A DNA stretch of 64,000 bases, taken from positions 2,990,295 through 3,054,294 of the forward strand of contig NW_022098002.1 of the NCBI RefSeq assembly GCF_002288925.2, in the 5' to 3' direction. Below are positions 22,442 to 34,655 of the stretch, piece by piece (position 1 is the stretch's first letter; each line of letters opens with the position of its first letter). Under the pieces are notes generated by a model that made no database searches, was not told the DNA's origin, and worked only from the letters and a program-made list of their open reading frames with translations. Source of the DNA: Delphinapterus leucas (taxonomy: Eukaryota; Chordata; Mammalia; Artiodactyla; Monodontidae). A program made the position numbers and the translations under genes.

Positions 22442-25377
22442 GACGTCGGCTAGTGTCATCTAACACTTTGATGGGGAAAAGATCAGCCCCTTCACAGTTG
22501 CTGCTCCTCCCCTCCCGAGGCTAAGATTTAGGGACGGGCTCCAAGCCAGAAGTCTGACGCACAACAGTTGTCCAACTTACAGCAGGATGTGCCTCCTCGT
22601 TCACAGAACAGAGAGGGGCTCGTTTTTCATCCAGCTCTGCCTCCCTCAGGGTCAAAATTCTAGTTCCCCCCAATGCAGGGTCGAGTCCTTTCATCTCAGT
22701 TTTGACCAAAATGGAAACCAGGATCACGAGAATCCCTCGGGGCCAGTGTTGAAAGGAATTTCCCCTGCTCCTGCCACAGCCTCGAGGGGACATCCTTCCC
22801 TGGGTGAGTAATCACAGTTCCATATGACAGAACAAACAGCATCTCCTCTTTAAAAAAGAAGAACATGGAAGGAAAATCAGCTGAAGGAAGCAGAGGTGAA
22901 AGCCAGCCTGGACTCAGCGTCCCGACGAGATGTTGCTTCTTGACGGGCAGAGCTCGCTCAGAAGCTACTCCAAAGCAGAGTTCCCTCAGAAGTCAGGAGG
23001 ACTTCTTTGGGTCCATGCTCCAGGAAATAAACTAAGCAAAACAGAAAAAGGCTCAGACTAAATCCAGACGAGTGCCAGACCTGCCCTCGCTGCTGCCGTA
23101 ACCTCCTCACCGAGCTCACCCCCTGCCCAGTGCCCACCTGCAGCTCCCGGGTGACCTTCGTTCCCAGACAGCTCTCTGCCCAACAGCAAGAGCATATGAG
23201 GCCGCCCACTGGGTCACGAGGTCGCCTCTGTGTCCACGAGCTCTTGCTGGGGGTGGTCTCTTCCCTGCTTCTGCTCCCCTCCACCCCTGCAGTCCTCCTG
23301 GACCTCCACGGTCCTCACTCACCAGCCAAACCTGGTCCACGACCAGCTCTGTGCCCTGACCATGCCTGTCTCTGGAACCTGACAATCAGATTTCAGTGTT
23401 TCTCCAGACTCAGTCCACTTTCTCTGAAGCCCTGGCCTTGCTGTGATGGACTTGGTCCCAATTCTATGGACTAACTTTGAAAAGATGACCACTGCTCATG
23501 GTTTCACGCCACAGGGAGACAGGAAAAATGGGGAGAGAGGAGAGAGAAAAGAGATGAGAGAAAGAGGCTCTGTGGGAATGCCTTCCCTCAAACTCATAGT
23601 TCACTTAGAAGTTACCATGTACAAATACAGAAGCAGCAGCCAAAGAGTGAGCACCGGCCACCAACCGCCCCCACTCATCCCGCCCCCAAGGTAAGGATCG
23701 CCCTGTGTCCTCACCCTCACCCTGCCACCGGCCCCATGATCCCTCGTTTACTGTAGGACTCTGCAGTCCTCTGGGACAAGAGCCGCCTCCTGGTGAGTCC
23801 CAGCACCTCCACAGAAGGTGGCACCGAGCAGCCATGCAACCAACACTTGTCCACGTGGCTACCGCAGGCAGACCACGGGCCCAGGACCCATTAGGGCAGA
23901 GCCGCTTCTGTCAGAGCAAGGCCTCCGGGTCCCGTCGTCCTAGACCATGAGGTCCAGGCCACCAGCAGATTTCGTGGCCGCCGTTTTCCAGTAAATGGAC
24001 CGACTGCTTGCTTCCCCCTCCTCCTCCTCCCCAATCTCACCCACCCTTACTCCCAGGGGAGCATTCAGTCATGCATGTGTACACTGGGCTAAATAAAGTG
24101 GACCATTTATAAAGCGGGAGTATTCTCCAAGCACAGAAGCAGATTCCTGGGCATGTTATTGTGATGAGTGTAATTCATAAAATGCTCCTTGGACCAAACT
24201 GTCCAATGAAAGGAGCTGCTAGACTGAGCTTTTCAGACTCAAAGCGGATGCTCTTTACTCAGTCCCGATGAAGAACCACGTTGCTCTATGCCCTCCACAG
24301 AAGGAAACTTCCGAAGTACGGCTGGGGATGGTAAGATGCATGGGGCCAAGGTACCATTTCAATTTCCCCTGTTCTTTCAATTGTTAACACTTGCTTTCAG
24401 AAGTTTTCTATTTATCGAGGAGGGCGTTTTGAAGGCAGCGTGTCCTTCATCCACTTTAAAGATCTCTTACACAGGACTGGGTGTTTTCAAAGCCCCACTC
24501 TCGGGGTGCAGTGGAGGGCAGGGGGCTTGGTGGCTGTGATGCTGCCACGGGTTAAAATGCTTCTCCTTCCTTTCAGAAGGAGCTGCCAGGGAGGAGGGCT
24601 CAGAAAAGGAGCTTTGACCTCCTGGTGGCACCACCTTGGAGTCATCACTCTAGAGAACACAGGAAGAGCGCAAAGCCTTTCATAGATTGCACCCCGTGCA
24701 GTGAGTACTTGGGGTAACCTGTTTGTGAACTTTAAAAACACGTTCAATGACTCTGAGCCCATCCCCTGATGCAGTGCAAGAATTAGTCAGCATTGCAGTA
24801 AACATGGACTCACCATCTGAGTTCAAATCCTCCCAGCACATTCTACAGACTCATCACTTAATTTAGGCAACCACCTGGAAACACTGTTGCAACACAAACA
24901 TCCATTCCAAACCTCCGCACCGTGCTGCTCACGGGGAGATCCAACTGAGTCCGGAAAAGATGCGTGTGCTCAAAGCTCTGGGGTTGCCGGGGCCTTTGTC
25001 TTCCCAGAATGGAGCCAGCTGCCCAGCGGACCGCACTGCAGCAAGCGCTCTGCCTGCAGCTGCACCAAAGAGCTGTCCCCCTGCTTGAAATCTTGGCATG
25101 ACCTGGAGTTTCCCTCTCTTTCTTCCCCCAACCCCCAAAATCATGGCCAAACGGCTTTCTCATTTTTCCTGTGGCTGCTCATAGAATTCTGATGCTCGAA
25201 TCCAAGCAGAGTAGGGCAGACATCACCCCATCACCCCAGCCTTTCCACTGTCCTCCCAACTCTGGCTCATCTGTGGGCCCTCCTCCCACCTAATAACCCT
25301 GCACCTGCACGTCTTCTTGACTCTGTGCGCTTCTGCCCAAGCATCCCCAGAAACCCTCTATCCTCAAAAGGCCAATC
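22442..25377. other. Non-coding single-copy block
   Basis: No gene, RNA or well-supported repeat was recognised over nearly 3 kb. A short (CCT)n run lies at about 24014-24032 and a MIR-like fragment is possible at 24785-24870. Confidence 0.4.
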
Positions 25378-25545
25378 CTATCCTCAGCATGGTACTGAAG
25401 AACCGAGAGCCGGACAGTCCCACGTTCAAATTCTGGCTCTGCCCTGGTGTGCCTTTGGGCAACTTAATGCACCCCTCTGATCCCTCTGGTCCCCTTCGGA
25501 TCTCCAGAGATACAATAACAGCACTGACAGGCACCTCCCAGTGGC
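25378..25545 (+). mobile_element. MIR SINE
   Basis: 'aagaaccgagagccggacag', 'cacgttcaaattctggctct' and 'gtgcctttgggcaacttaat' follow the forward MIR layout. Confidence 0.8.
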
Positions 25546-25647
25546 TCCTAACCCAGTGCCTGTCTATGCTGGTCATCTGCCGTCCGCTCTCAAGTACATC
25601 CATGAGCTTTCTCTTCTTGGGCTCTCTTGCCAAGTGGCTTCCCAGGA

Positions 25648-25659
25648 GCTCTGGGGATG
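25648..25659. repeat. Target site duplication, left
   Basis: The 12-mer 'gctctggggatg' here is repeated exactly at 26203-26214, flanking the L1 at 25660-26202. Confidence 0.95.
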
Positions 25660-26202
25660 TGGCACATATATACAATGGAATATTACTCAGCCATAAAAAG
25701 AAACGAAATTGAGCTATTTGTAATGAGGTGGATAGGCCTAGAGTCTGTCATACAGAGTGAGGTAAGTCAGAAAGAAAAAGACAAATACCGTATGCTAACA
25801 CATATATATGGAATTTAAGAAAAAAAATGTCATGAAGAACCTAGGGGTAAGACAGGAATAAAGACACAGACCTACTGGAGAACAGACTTGAGGATATGGG
25901 GAGGGGGAAGGGTGAGCTGTGACAAAGTGAGAGAGCAGCATGGACATATATACACTACCAAACGTAAAATAGCTAGTGGGAAGCAGCCGCATAGCACAGG
26001 GATATTGGCTTGGTGCTTTGTGACCGCCTGGAGGGGTGGGATAGGGAGGGTGAGAGGGAGGGAGACCCAAGAGGGAAGAGATATGGGAACATATGTGTAT
26101 GTATAACTGATTCACTTTGTTATAAAGCAGAAACTAACACACCATTGTAAAGCAATTATACCCCAATAAAGATGTTAAAAATAAAAACAAAAAAAAAACC
26201 CC
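25660..26202 (+). mobile_element. Young L1, 5'-truncated 3' end
   Basis: It spans the last part of ORF2, the 3' UTR and an A-rich tail after AATAAA. It matches about 45,200-45,721 of the full-length L1. Here the ORF2 C terminus is uninterrupted (reading ...[15 protein letters not shown]...), whereas the full-length copy has a 4-base deletion at this point. Perfect 12-bp target duplications indicate a fairly recent insertion. Confidence 0.97.
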
Positions 26203-26214
26203 GCTCTGGGGATG
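26203..26214. repeat. Target site duplication, right
   Basis: Exact match of 25648-25659. Confidence 0.95.
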
Positions 26215-28016
26215 GGGAGGGGCCAGGGTTCTTCACCCTCTCACCTCAGGCAGCGTCTCTGAGTGGCTCCACCTCCCACCAGGAGCCCCTCCCTTCACCA
26301 TCCCAGCTCCCACTCGGCAGGCCTGAACTGGTTCCCATTTCCAGCCAGTGCCCCAGCTTCTGTGCTCAAGTTAATATACCTGATGCTACAGCTGGCTTCT
26401 TGCTTTATTCATCTCTAATTTGCCTCACCACCCCCTGTGTCTTCTCAGCTCTTCCCAGGTAATAAATTCCTTGTATTAAGTTCTCTCTGTTGAGAACATT
26501 TTGAACGACTTCTCTTTTCTGGCTGCACCACGAGTGATGGAGGGGCCCCCTCCCTTCTCTTCCATCTGTCAGTTCACCGGACGCCCCCAACCCCTGAGTG
26601 TGATCCCCACCATATTCTCTCTCTGCTATTCCAGATCCCCCACCCCTCAAACATATCCAGTTCCCCTCTGCCCTTGACAGAGACGACCCCCTGCACAGCT
26701 GCCTGATTCCTCACCCAGCCCCTCCCAGCCTTCCCTGGCTACGGAAGCCTTAAACATCTTCCCACCAGGAGAAATAGCCCACTCGGCTGAACAAACGAGT
26801 CCACCAGCTCCGGTGATGGAGGGAAACAACAGCTGCCATCGTGCTAAACCTTCAAAAGTAAACAACCACATGCACTCCCTGTTGGCAGGGGCTCACTGGG
26901 ATGTGTCTTATGGCAGCTAAGAATTCTGGCTGGCAAGGGGTCAGGATAGAGAACTAAGCACTGAGACCCGAGTTGACATTCTTTCCCTTGGATAAGGAAA
27001 CATCATCTGTCCTGGAGAATCTGGATTTTCCACAGTAAATTTCCTCCACCCCAAGCCTTTAGTCCATCTGACAATATAACCTTCACTGAGAAAAGGGCAA
27101 GCTGACAGCGGTGACCTCAGCAAAGCCCGGGGTCTCCAGGTTTTGCACAAGAAGGACGTGTTCCTCCCTAATCGGTTCAGCCACCTGTTCAGTCTCCATG
27201 CCTATACTTCCCTTGTCAAGGAGCCTGGTACCAACCTGACAGTTGTTTGAATTCAGTTGTATTCAGTATGGCCGCCATAATATTTGCGAGGATTCGGAAT
27301 GGCTCCATAACTGGTCTGGCCACATTATTTCCCCAAGTCCTCTCCTTTAGAAATATCTCTTTTCATCAAAGGAAGAAACACTTTTTTAACCTCAAATCTA
27401 ACAGTGACAAAACCCTGTTAAGGGGCAGCCCGTGACACAAGCCTACAGAAAGCTTCTCCTCCATCTTTAACATAATGAGTTTCCAGCTCTCTGTCCCAGC
27501 TGTCTCCACAGCAGCCCCTCACTGGTCAGATACCGACAGGTGGTAGGCAGATGGAAACCTGCCCTGGCCTCTGGGAACTGGGAATCCGGGGAACAGCTTT
27601 CCTGACTCCTGGCTGGACTGAGATGGAGGGAAGCCCAAACTATCTTGGCACTATCCCCAAGAGAGCACTGCTGAGGGGAGCTCAGTGGAGAGCACTCAGA
27701 AAGTCACTGCATTCAAGTGCTTGCTTTGAAGAGAATCTACTGCAGGTCGCAAGGGACGTCCAGCAATGCTTAGCTCTGAGCCCAGTTGTGAGGGTGGGTT
27801 CTGGGCTGTGCTTGTTCATTCCACGGCTTCAGGGAGTGGCACTGTGGAGACACCAAGCCTCACTGACATTTCGGTAATTAAATTCCCATTCCATGAGACT
27901 TCCCCTTTATCTTAGAATTTTCTGAAAATGGAGTCCTTGACTGATTAACTCAGGGATAAAGACAGTCTTCAGGGAAGATGTTCTGTGTCCAGAAAGCATT
28001 AAATCATGCCAAAATC
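26215..28016. other. Non-coding, possible LTR fragment
   Basis: No gene is recognised. The area 26390-26540 ('aataaattccttgtattaag') looks like the 3' end of an old LTR but could not be assigned. A YY1-like GCCGCCAT lies at 27271-27278. Confidence 0.35.
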
Positions 28017-28478
28017 TGTATTCGTTTGCTAGGGCCTCCATAACGAAGTACCACAGACTGGATGGCTTAAACAAGAGAAATTTCATTGCCTCACAGTTCT
28101 GGAGGCTAGAAGTCCAAGATCAAGGTGCTGGCAGGGTTGGTTTCTCCTAGAGGGCTGCCAGGGAGAATCTGTTCCATGCCTCTCTCCGAGCTTCTGATGA
28201 TTTGCTGGCAATCTTTGGCATTCCTTGGTCTGTAGATGCATCCCTGCAATCTCTCTTCATCTTCACGTGGTGTTCTGTGGGTGTGTGTCCTTGTACAAAT
28301 TCCTCCCTTTCATAAGGACACCAGTTATACTGGATTAGGGCCCACCCTACTCAAGTATGAACTCATCCTAACTAATTACATCTGCAACGACTCTATTTCC
28401 AAATAAAGTAACATTCTGAGATCCTGGGGGTTAGGACTTCAATATGTGAATTTGGAGGAGACACAATCAACAGTCCAC
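28017..28478 (-). mobile_element. MaLR (MLT1-like) LTR
   Basis: Reverse LTR from 'tgtattcgtttgctagggcc' to 'gacacaatcaacagtcca'. Landmarks: 'ctcacagttctggaggctag', 'aaggacaccagttatactgg', 'gggggttaggacttcaatat'. It is followed directly by MaLR internal sequence, so it is the 3' LTR of a partial element. Confidence 0.93.
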
Positions 28479-29063
28479 CCTCTGGACAGTTAATGCCTGT
28501 CTTTCTCACATGCAGAATATATTCACTTCATCCCAACATCTCCAAAAGTCTTAATTTATTCCAGCATTAACTCTAAGTCCAAAATCTCATCTAAATACCA
28601 TCTAAATCAGATATGGGTGAGACTTGGGGTATGATTCAACCTGGGGGAAAACTCCTCTTCCACGAACCCAGGCAAGGTTTCTATTTGCAGAATACAACAG
28701 GGGGGCCAGCACAGGATAGACATTCCCATTCCGAAAGGGAAAACATGGAAAGAATGAAAGGACCATGGGTCCCAAGAAAGTCTGAAACCTAGCAGGGTAA
28801 ATTCCAGTAAATTTTCAGGCTTGAGAAAAATCCCCTTTGGCTCGATGCTCTGTGGTCGATCCCAATATTGGGCAAGGCCATTTCCCTTAATGACACACTC
28901 TGTTAAACCTATGAGGAAAATCACGGATTTTCCAAGCATTTACAGATCTTTCATTGGCCAAGCTGCAGGATCTCAATGTATAACCAATGCTTTCAACACT
29001 CGTCCAGAGAATTCTTTCTTTCACCTCCAGAATCAGAGTGGGAAGCACTGTCCCTCTGAAGAA
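28479..29063 (-). mobile_element. ERVL-MaLR internal sequence
   Basis: 'ccaaaatctcatctaaatac', 'gatagacattcccattccg' and 'gggtcccaagaaagtctga' are the non-coding internal region usually found next to MaLR LTRs in this orientation. No retroviral gene is recognisable. The other LTR was not found to the right. Confidence 0.75.
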
Positions 29064-29225
29064 GATCACTATTTATTTTCTTTTTAAACTAACTTTATTC
29101 TTTGTTTGTTTTGGCCGCACGTGGGATCTTAGTTCCCCGACCAGGGGTCGAACCCGGGTCCCCTGCAGTGGAAGCATGGAGTCCTAACCACTGGACCACC
29201 AGGGAATTCCCGCAGATTACTATTT
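29064..29225 (-). mobile_element. Short CHR-type SINE with target duplications
   Basis: Reverse SINE with the B-box complement 'gggtcgaacccgg' and a head reading 'gggaattccctggtggtcc' on the minus strand. An 11-bp duplication with one mismatch lies at 29064-29074 and 29215-29225. It is inserted at the edge of the MaLR internal region. Confidence 0.93.
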
Positions 29226-29461
29226 TAAACGGTGCAAAGTAGATCTGTGCTCTGCTTCTCTTAAATCTACATTCAAAGATTTCAGGGCCTCTCTGGGACA
29301 AAATGGATGCATTTCCTCTGCCACAACAAATAAAAAGGAAGCATCCTGCTCTATAACTGATGAGCTAGTCCAATAAGCATGATTCAGAAGCAGCTGAATG
29401 TACTGACCATATACCGCCAAATAGAAGAGGTTAATATTCATCACTTGAGACAGGATAGTCT
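29226..29461. other. Non-coding, unassigned
   Basis: Short stretch with no recognised element. It could be further MaLR internal sequence. Confidence 0.35.
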
Positions 29462-29662
29462 AGCACGGGGGTTTCTCAAAGCATGTTCCACAAAACACTT
29501 GCAGCAGAATCGCCTGAACTGCATATGGAAAATGCACATTCCTGGGCCCTCCTCCAGGTCAACTGGGGCAGAATCTCTAGAGTTAGTGCCCATTTTAAAC
29601 TAGTTCCTGGTGACTGGTGATCCCTATGGGCGATTAGGTTTGAGAACCACTGGTCTTTTCTA
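29462..29662 (+). mobile_element. MER5-like hAT nonautonomous element
   Basis: Ends 'gggtttctcaaagcatg' and 'gtttgagaaccactggt' are diverged terminal inverted repeats. The inside carries 'cattcctgggccctcctcc' and 'ggcagaatctctagagtta', as in the MER5 group. Confidence 0.8.
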
Positions 29663-29689
29663 AGTCCAGCCTTTGGTATCAAACCAACT

Positions 29690-29865
29690 GAGGCCTCTGA
29701 AACAGCTCTGCCTGTAATTAACTACGTGCCCTTGAGAAAATTACATTAACATCTGTGAGCTTCAAGTTTTTTCAGCTGAAAAACAAAGATAATAATATAC
29801 TTCCCAGAGTCCTCGAGACAGTTAAATGACATAATGCATGTGAATGATAGAAAAGATGGTAAGAC
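29690..29865 (+). mobile_element. MIR SINE
   Basis: 'taactacgtgcccttgagaa', 'tcagctgaaaaacaaagata' and 'gttaaatgacataatgcatg' follow forward MIR order. Confidence 0.75.
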
Positions 29866-29959
29866 TATTCGGGATTCATCAGATGTGGTTTTAGAGACTC
29901 TATTTCAAGGAGCTGTTTTCAGTAAAGGAGAAAAGGCATGTGGCATTTCAGGGCCGAGG

Positions 29960-30300
29960 GGGGAGTCCTGCACAGCCTGTGTCAGAGGGCCGTCTGAGAA
30001 GCGGGTGAGCAGGGCGTGCAAAGCTCTTGGTGCAGCCCTGGCTCACACTGAGAAGCCAGGAAATGTGAGCCACCAGTGCTCCTGCCGCCGGCGCTGTGCG
30101 GCCGGGAAGCCAGCAAGGGTCCAGCTGGGGCAAAGCCAGCACAGCGAGTGTGGTGGGCGGTGGCCACAGGTCAGGCATGACAAGTGGGACGGGGCCAGAC
30201 CTGGAGAAGGCTAGGAAATCCTCGTGAGAATGTCAGGAATCCACTGAAGTTTTCTGAGCACAGGAATGATGAGATTAATCTAGCAGAAAAAACTATATGA
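29960..30300 (-). mobile_element. L2 LINE fragment
   Basis: 'gcagggcgtgcaaagctctt', 'ggtccagctggggcaaag' and 'aatccactgaagttttctgag' fit L2 ORF2 end in reverse. Confidence 0.6.
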
Positions 30301-30879
30301 GGGAAAACTCAGAGGCAGAAAAGCTAGGTTAGGAGACCAATGTATAAGCCAGAAAAATTCTGAGCTAAGCAGAGTCAGTGCAGGCACAGCTGGCCCACAA
30401 GACACCTGGTGGCGCAGTTCTTTTTCTAGTTCTAGTATGAACTAGAGAAAGATGCACCCTCCAGGTGACACCCCCTCCAGGTGACGTAGGCCACACCTGG
30501 CACAGGGCCTAGAGAGCAAAGATGAGTGTCTGCCCACGTGCCCCACCAGCCAGGGCTCCAGTGCAGTGATCAACAAACATGACCATACACAGCTGTTTCG
30601 AGGTCAGTAAGAACAGAAAGAAGAAGGAAAAAACATTTACTTTCATGCTAATACATGAGCCATTCACTCTCATATTACCCAGAGCTATCAAAACTGTCTT
30701 AAATTCTCATCTTTGGTTCTGGCACATTGACATCCAAACACTGGTATTTTAAAGGACTAGACATTGTCCTCTAGGCAAATATGTGTGAACAAACTCCTTC
30801 CCAAGGAGCCTGACACACTGCAGGGATGAGCCAGTCAACAAACACCGTATTTCCCCCAAGGACATATAATATATGTGAA
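30301..30879. other. Non-coding, unassigned
   Basis: No repeat or gene is recognised. Confidence 0.4.
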
Positions 30880-31010
30880 GTCCCTGCCATGGGTCTGATG
30901 TACCAGGTGCTAGAAATTCATCGGGGGTGGGAGGGGATAGCCCCTGCCTTCAAGGCTGGCAGGGAAGACAGACAGTGAACAGAAACATCAGCAACTGCAA
31001 AAGTGCGGGA
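30880..31010 (-). mobile_element. L2 3' fragment
   Basis: 'ctgatgtaccaggtgctaga' and 'cccctgccttcaaggctggc' resemble reverse L2 3' end ('ccctgccctcaaggagctc' type). Confidence 0.5.
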
Positions 31011-31034
31011 GCCGGGCAGACACCCTGGGAGGAG

Positions 31035-31140
31035 AGTCATTGTGTAGTTGTGACAGGGACTGTATGACCGCCAAAGCCAAAGATATTCACTCCCTGGCCC
31101 CTTACAGGAAAAGTCTGCCCACCCCTGATTTAGAGGGTCC
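31035..31140. mobile_element. hAT-Charlie-type element end
   Basis: 'gactgtatgaccgccaaagc' and 'ctggccccttacaggaaaag' ending 'tctgcccacccctgattta' match the end of an abundant hAT nonautonomous family, related to the copy at 49855. Confidence 0.65.
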
Positions 31141-31275
31141 GTTTTCTTGGAGAAAGTTGGTAACTAATCTGCCATCTCCTTTCTACGTGCTTTCTGGGTA
31201 GACAAGAAGCTTTACCAGAAGGATACAGTAATTTGGAAAGCTGACTTTTTTAAAATGAATTTATGAAAGCAAAAT

Positions 31276-31650
31276 GTAGTGTATGCATACAATGGAATAT
31301 TATTCAGCCTTAAGAAGGAAGGAAATCTTGGCAAATGCTACAACACGGATGAACTTTGAGGACATTAAGCTGAGTGAAATAAGCCAGTCACAAAAAGATA
31401 AATGCTGTCTGATCTCACTTATGTGAGGTACCTAAAATGGTCAAATTCACAGAGACAGAAAGTAAAATGGTGGTTTCTGGGAGCTGGGGGAGGGGAGCAC
31501 TGGGAGTTGTTTCATGGGAATAGTGTCAGTCGTGCAAGCTGAAAAAGCTCTGGAGACTTGTCACACGGCAATGTGAATGGACTTGGCACTGAACGGTGCA
31601 CTCAAAAATGGCCAAGATGGTAATTTTTTTAAAAATTATTTTAGCAAGAC
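31276..31650 (+). mobile_element. Old L1M ORF2 end and 3' UTR
   Basis: 'acaatggaatattattcagcc', 'gctgagtgaaataagccagtc', 'gggagctgggggaggggag' and 'gtgaatggacttggcactga' are forward L1M 3' sequence. Confidence 0.92.
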
Positions 31651-31664
31651 CAAAATCTGGTACG

Positions 31665-31750
31665 GTGATGCAGCAAAAAAGCACTGGACTCTAGAATCAG
31701 GCAAGTTTATCCCCAGTCTTGGCTTGCCGTTTATTTGCTGGAAATGAGGG
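31665..31750 (+). mobile_element. MIR SINE fragment
   Basis: 'aaaaaagcactggactctagaatc' and 'gcttgccgtttatttgctgg' are consistent with the 5' half of a forward MIR. Confidence 0.55.
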
Positions 31751-32399
31751 TGGTCTGCTGGGACGGGGACAGCAGACCACATTAGATCATCTGTGCTGCC
31801 TGCCTTTCTCACATCTCCTGGCCTGTCTCCTTCAGAATCGGGAAAGACAGTGGTATAACTTTGCAATTAAGGACATTTGATCAGTGAGGCTCCCTGTTAG
31901 AACCTCCCTAAATCAACTGTTGACCTTGTTTTATGATAGATTCTTCCCTGTTGCTGTCTCCACAACAGTTATAGCAAAGTTGTGGTCAGCTGCCTGTTAG
32001 GTAAATGCTATGTTATGTGTTTTTTTTAACCACAACTTAAATTTTTTTGTTTTAATTTAAATGAATTTCTGGAACCTGGAGATAGGATACTAAAACACGT
32101 AGGTTTGTTTAGCGTTTTATGTGAAGTATCAAGCTGAGTTTGACAATTTCTAATCTTTCTGGATAATTTATCATGAAAATTGGATTGAGAAATAGTAATT
32201 AGATGTCTCTGTGTTCTTGCCAGAGATGTGCACAGTTATTACAGAGTTGCATTAGCAATAATAATCCTCTTTGCAAACAACCCCTTGGTGAGACAACTTG
32301 CCCAGCTGTCATGGATGAGGCTGGCCGGGCACCACCGAAGCTCTCGCGGACGCTGTTCAAGCTCCACGACACTGCTCGCACTCCCTCCTCCCTTCTGCT
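31751..32399. other. Non-coding, unassigned
   Basis: No gene or confident repeat was recognised. Confidence 0.4.
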
Positions 32400-32690
32400 C
32401 CTGGACCCTCAACCCGCTCCTTCCCAGGTCTGCTTCAGCTGAGTCTTCTCAGCCTCCTTTGATTGTTCACGCTTGCCAACCCAAGCGTTCAGTGTGTGGA
32501 CTCCAGAGGCTCCCCCCAGCCTCTCCTCTCCCCCCACAGACAGCCTCCTCCACACTCCTGGCTTTCCTTATTCCTACATGTTGAGAATTCTCAAACTCGT
32601 ACCTCTTTTCCAGACTTTCCCTCTGAGCCCAAATGCCTACCTCACATCTCTGCTTGGATACTGTACAAGTTAAGGCACAAAGAGACCACA
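32400..32690 (+). mobile_element. L2 LINE fragment
   Basis: 'actttccctctgagcccaaa' and 'tgcctacctcacatctctgc' line up with the L2 ORF2 3' region in forward orientation. The 33080 piece is the later part of the same consensus, so both may be one element. Confidence 0.55.
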
Positions 32691-33079
32691 AAATGCAATG
32701 TCTTAACAGAGGTGTAGCTCCCTCTCAAATCATAGCCAGGCGACAGGCAGGCCCGGCCTGACAGACGTTCTGCCACCCTCCGCACGAGTGTCCCAGCTCT
32801 GGGTCCAAGGTGGTCATTTCCACCCCACCACCACATCCGCATCCCAGCCAGCAGGAAGGGGAAGAGGGTGAGGGGAGCACAGGTGGATTCCCCTTAAGGG
32901 CGTGACCTCAGAACTTGTGCACATCACTTCCACGGGCCAGAAGTTAGATTTATGGACACACCCAGGTGCAAGGAACATTGGGAAACAGTTTCTGTAACTG
33001 GGCAGCCCTATGCCCAGTGAAATTCAGGAGGACTTCCTATTCAAGGAATAAGGGGGAAATGGCTGTGTATTAGCCATCT
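32691..33079. other. Non-coding between L2 pieces
   Basis: No separate element is recognised. May be an insertion into, or decayed part of, the flanking L2. Confidence 0.35.
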
Positions 33080-33976
33080 CTGCTTCAGATTTCTCACAAG
33101 CACCTCAGGTTTGACGTATCCAAAACCAGAGTCGTGATTCAGTGTGTCATTGGAGTGGATGGCACCACCGTCCACCCTGCTGTGCTCCCCAGAAACCTCA
33201 GCACCTGCACACACCCCTCTTTCCCTCACCCCTAGACCCAGCTCATCACGAAGCCCTGTTAATTCTTAACAACGAGGCCTTCCTTTCTCTATCTCTCTTG
33301 CCGTCCTAACACGAGGGACCATGGTCTCTCACCTGGACCTCTGCATAGCCTCCTGAATGGTCTCTTCACGTTCACCCTGGTGGCCTCCCCTCCTCTGCTG
33401 ATGCTGCAGCTGGGGTGATCTTCCCCCGCACCAATGGTATTCCAGTCTCCCCATTAAAACCATCCACTGATATCCATGTTCTTAACACAACTTGGAAATC
33501 CCTGTCTGTGGGCCTCACCCTGTGATGCAGCCCCATCCATCTCCCGGCCCCGCCTCTCTCTGCACTGTCACATTCAGCTTCTTTCCACTCCCCGTGGCCT
33601 GTTTCTTCCAGCACCATCCCTCCAGCTGGAATCCATCCCCACCTTTGTCCAGCTTCCCTCAACGTGCGGTACAGTGATCACTCTGGAGGGAAGACTTCTG
33701 TCACCCTCCCACTGGACCAATTTCCTCTGCGGGGCTCTCACAAAGCCACGTGGCCATTCACTCTGGCATTTACTCTGTGCTAGGTTTGTGCTTTGGGTGT
33801 GGTTCTTTGATGCCTGTCATCCCCATGGGACTTTTAGCCACATGAGGCCAGGCACTGTGTCTTCCTTTCCCCCTCTCCCTCTCTCTCTCTTTTTTTTTCC
33901 TTACCATTACATCCCCACACACATAGCACAGTACCTTGTAAATAGTAAATTCTCAAAAATACTGGATGAATGAATG
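33080..33976 (+). mobile_element. L2 LINE, long 3' part with terminus
   Basis: 'agcacctcaggtttgacgta', 'tggcaccaccgtccaccctg', 'ctcacctggacctctgcata', 'agccacatgaggccaggcac' and the end 'ggatgaatgaatgc' follow L2 order to its 3' terminus. A TC-rich simple tract (33870-33899) interrupts it. The open frame at 33476-33973 is an accidental product of this C/T-rich strand. Confidence 0.85.
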
Positions 33977-34089
33977 CAAGAATTCAGAACTGGAAGAAAG
34001 TGGATCCGAATTACTTAATCTGCATTGTAGCATTTTATGAAGTTCAGTAGTGTTGCTAACAAGTACAAGCACATGATTTGATGACACAG

Positions 34090-34205
34090 GGCTGTATGGA
34101 GCTTCTTCTATGGGCTCAGCATTACTACAACAGTAAAGACCAGAAGGGGAACAGAAAGGAGGTAAGACTTAGTCTCTGTTCCCTTCAAGGATTCAACGGC
34201 AATTC
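34090..34205 (-). mobile_element. Possible L2 3' end
   Basis: 'agtctctgttcccttcaagga' resembles the reverse L2 end ('ggtccctgccctcaaggagc'). Confidence 0.4.
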
Positions 34206-34339
34206 ACAGAGAAGCACCACGTGCTAAAGCAGAAAGACAAAAACGAAACTCAAAATGGTAATTTCCAAATGACAGCACATGACTCAAAGCCCAGAGAAAC
34301 GCTAACACAGAGTCTAGTGAAGTTCAGATGCAAGAAAGG

Positions 34340-34655
34340 TCAGCACAGCCCAGAAGATCTGGGATGTCTGTGAACAGGTCACGCCTGCACTAGACCGTGA
34401 AGGGTAGGGAGAGAGGGTTAGGACAGAGGAAACAGGAGGTCCTCAGCAGGAGCAGGCCGGGCACACTTGCGAGGGGAGATCGGCCGTCGCTGGCTAGGAT
34501 GGCAGCCCTGTCTGCGAGGAGGGCACAGTGGGAGTTGGGTTGGGGACCAGGCTATGAAGTTCTGTGGAGCACATTTGCTCTTTATCCAGAGGATAGTGGG
34601 AAACTGCTAACAGTTTGGGAGGGAAGTGGCTGAAGAGAAAGTTTTAGAACAACTG
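34340..34655 (-). mobile_element. L2 LINE fragment
   Basis: 'ggcacagtgggagttgggtt' and 'tctttatccagaggatagtgg' fit L2 ORF2 sequence read in reverse. Confidence 0.5.

Noticed and set aside
28479..29063. A coding remnant in MaLR internal sequence
   Set aside because: The MaLR interior is known to be largely non-coding, and no retroviral motif was seen here.
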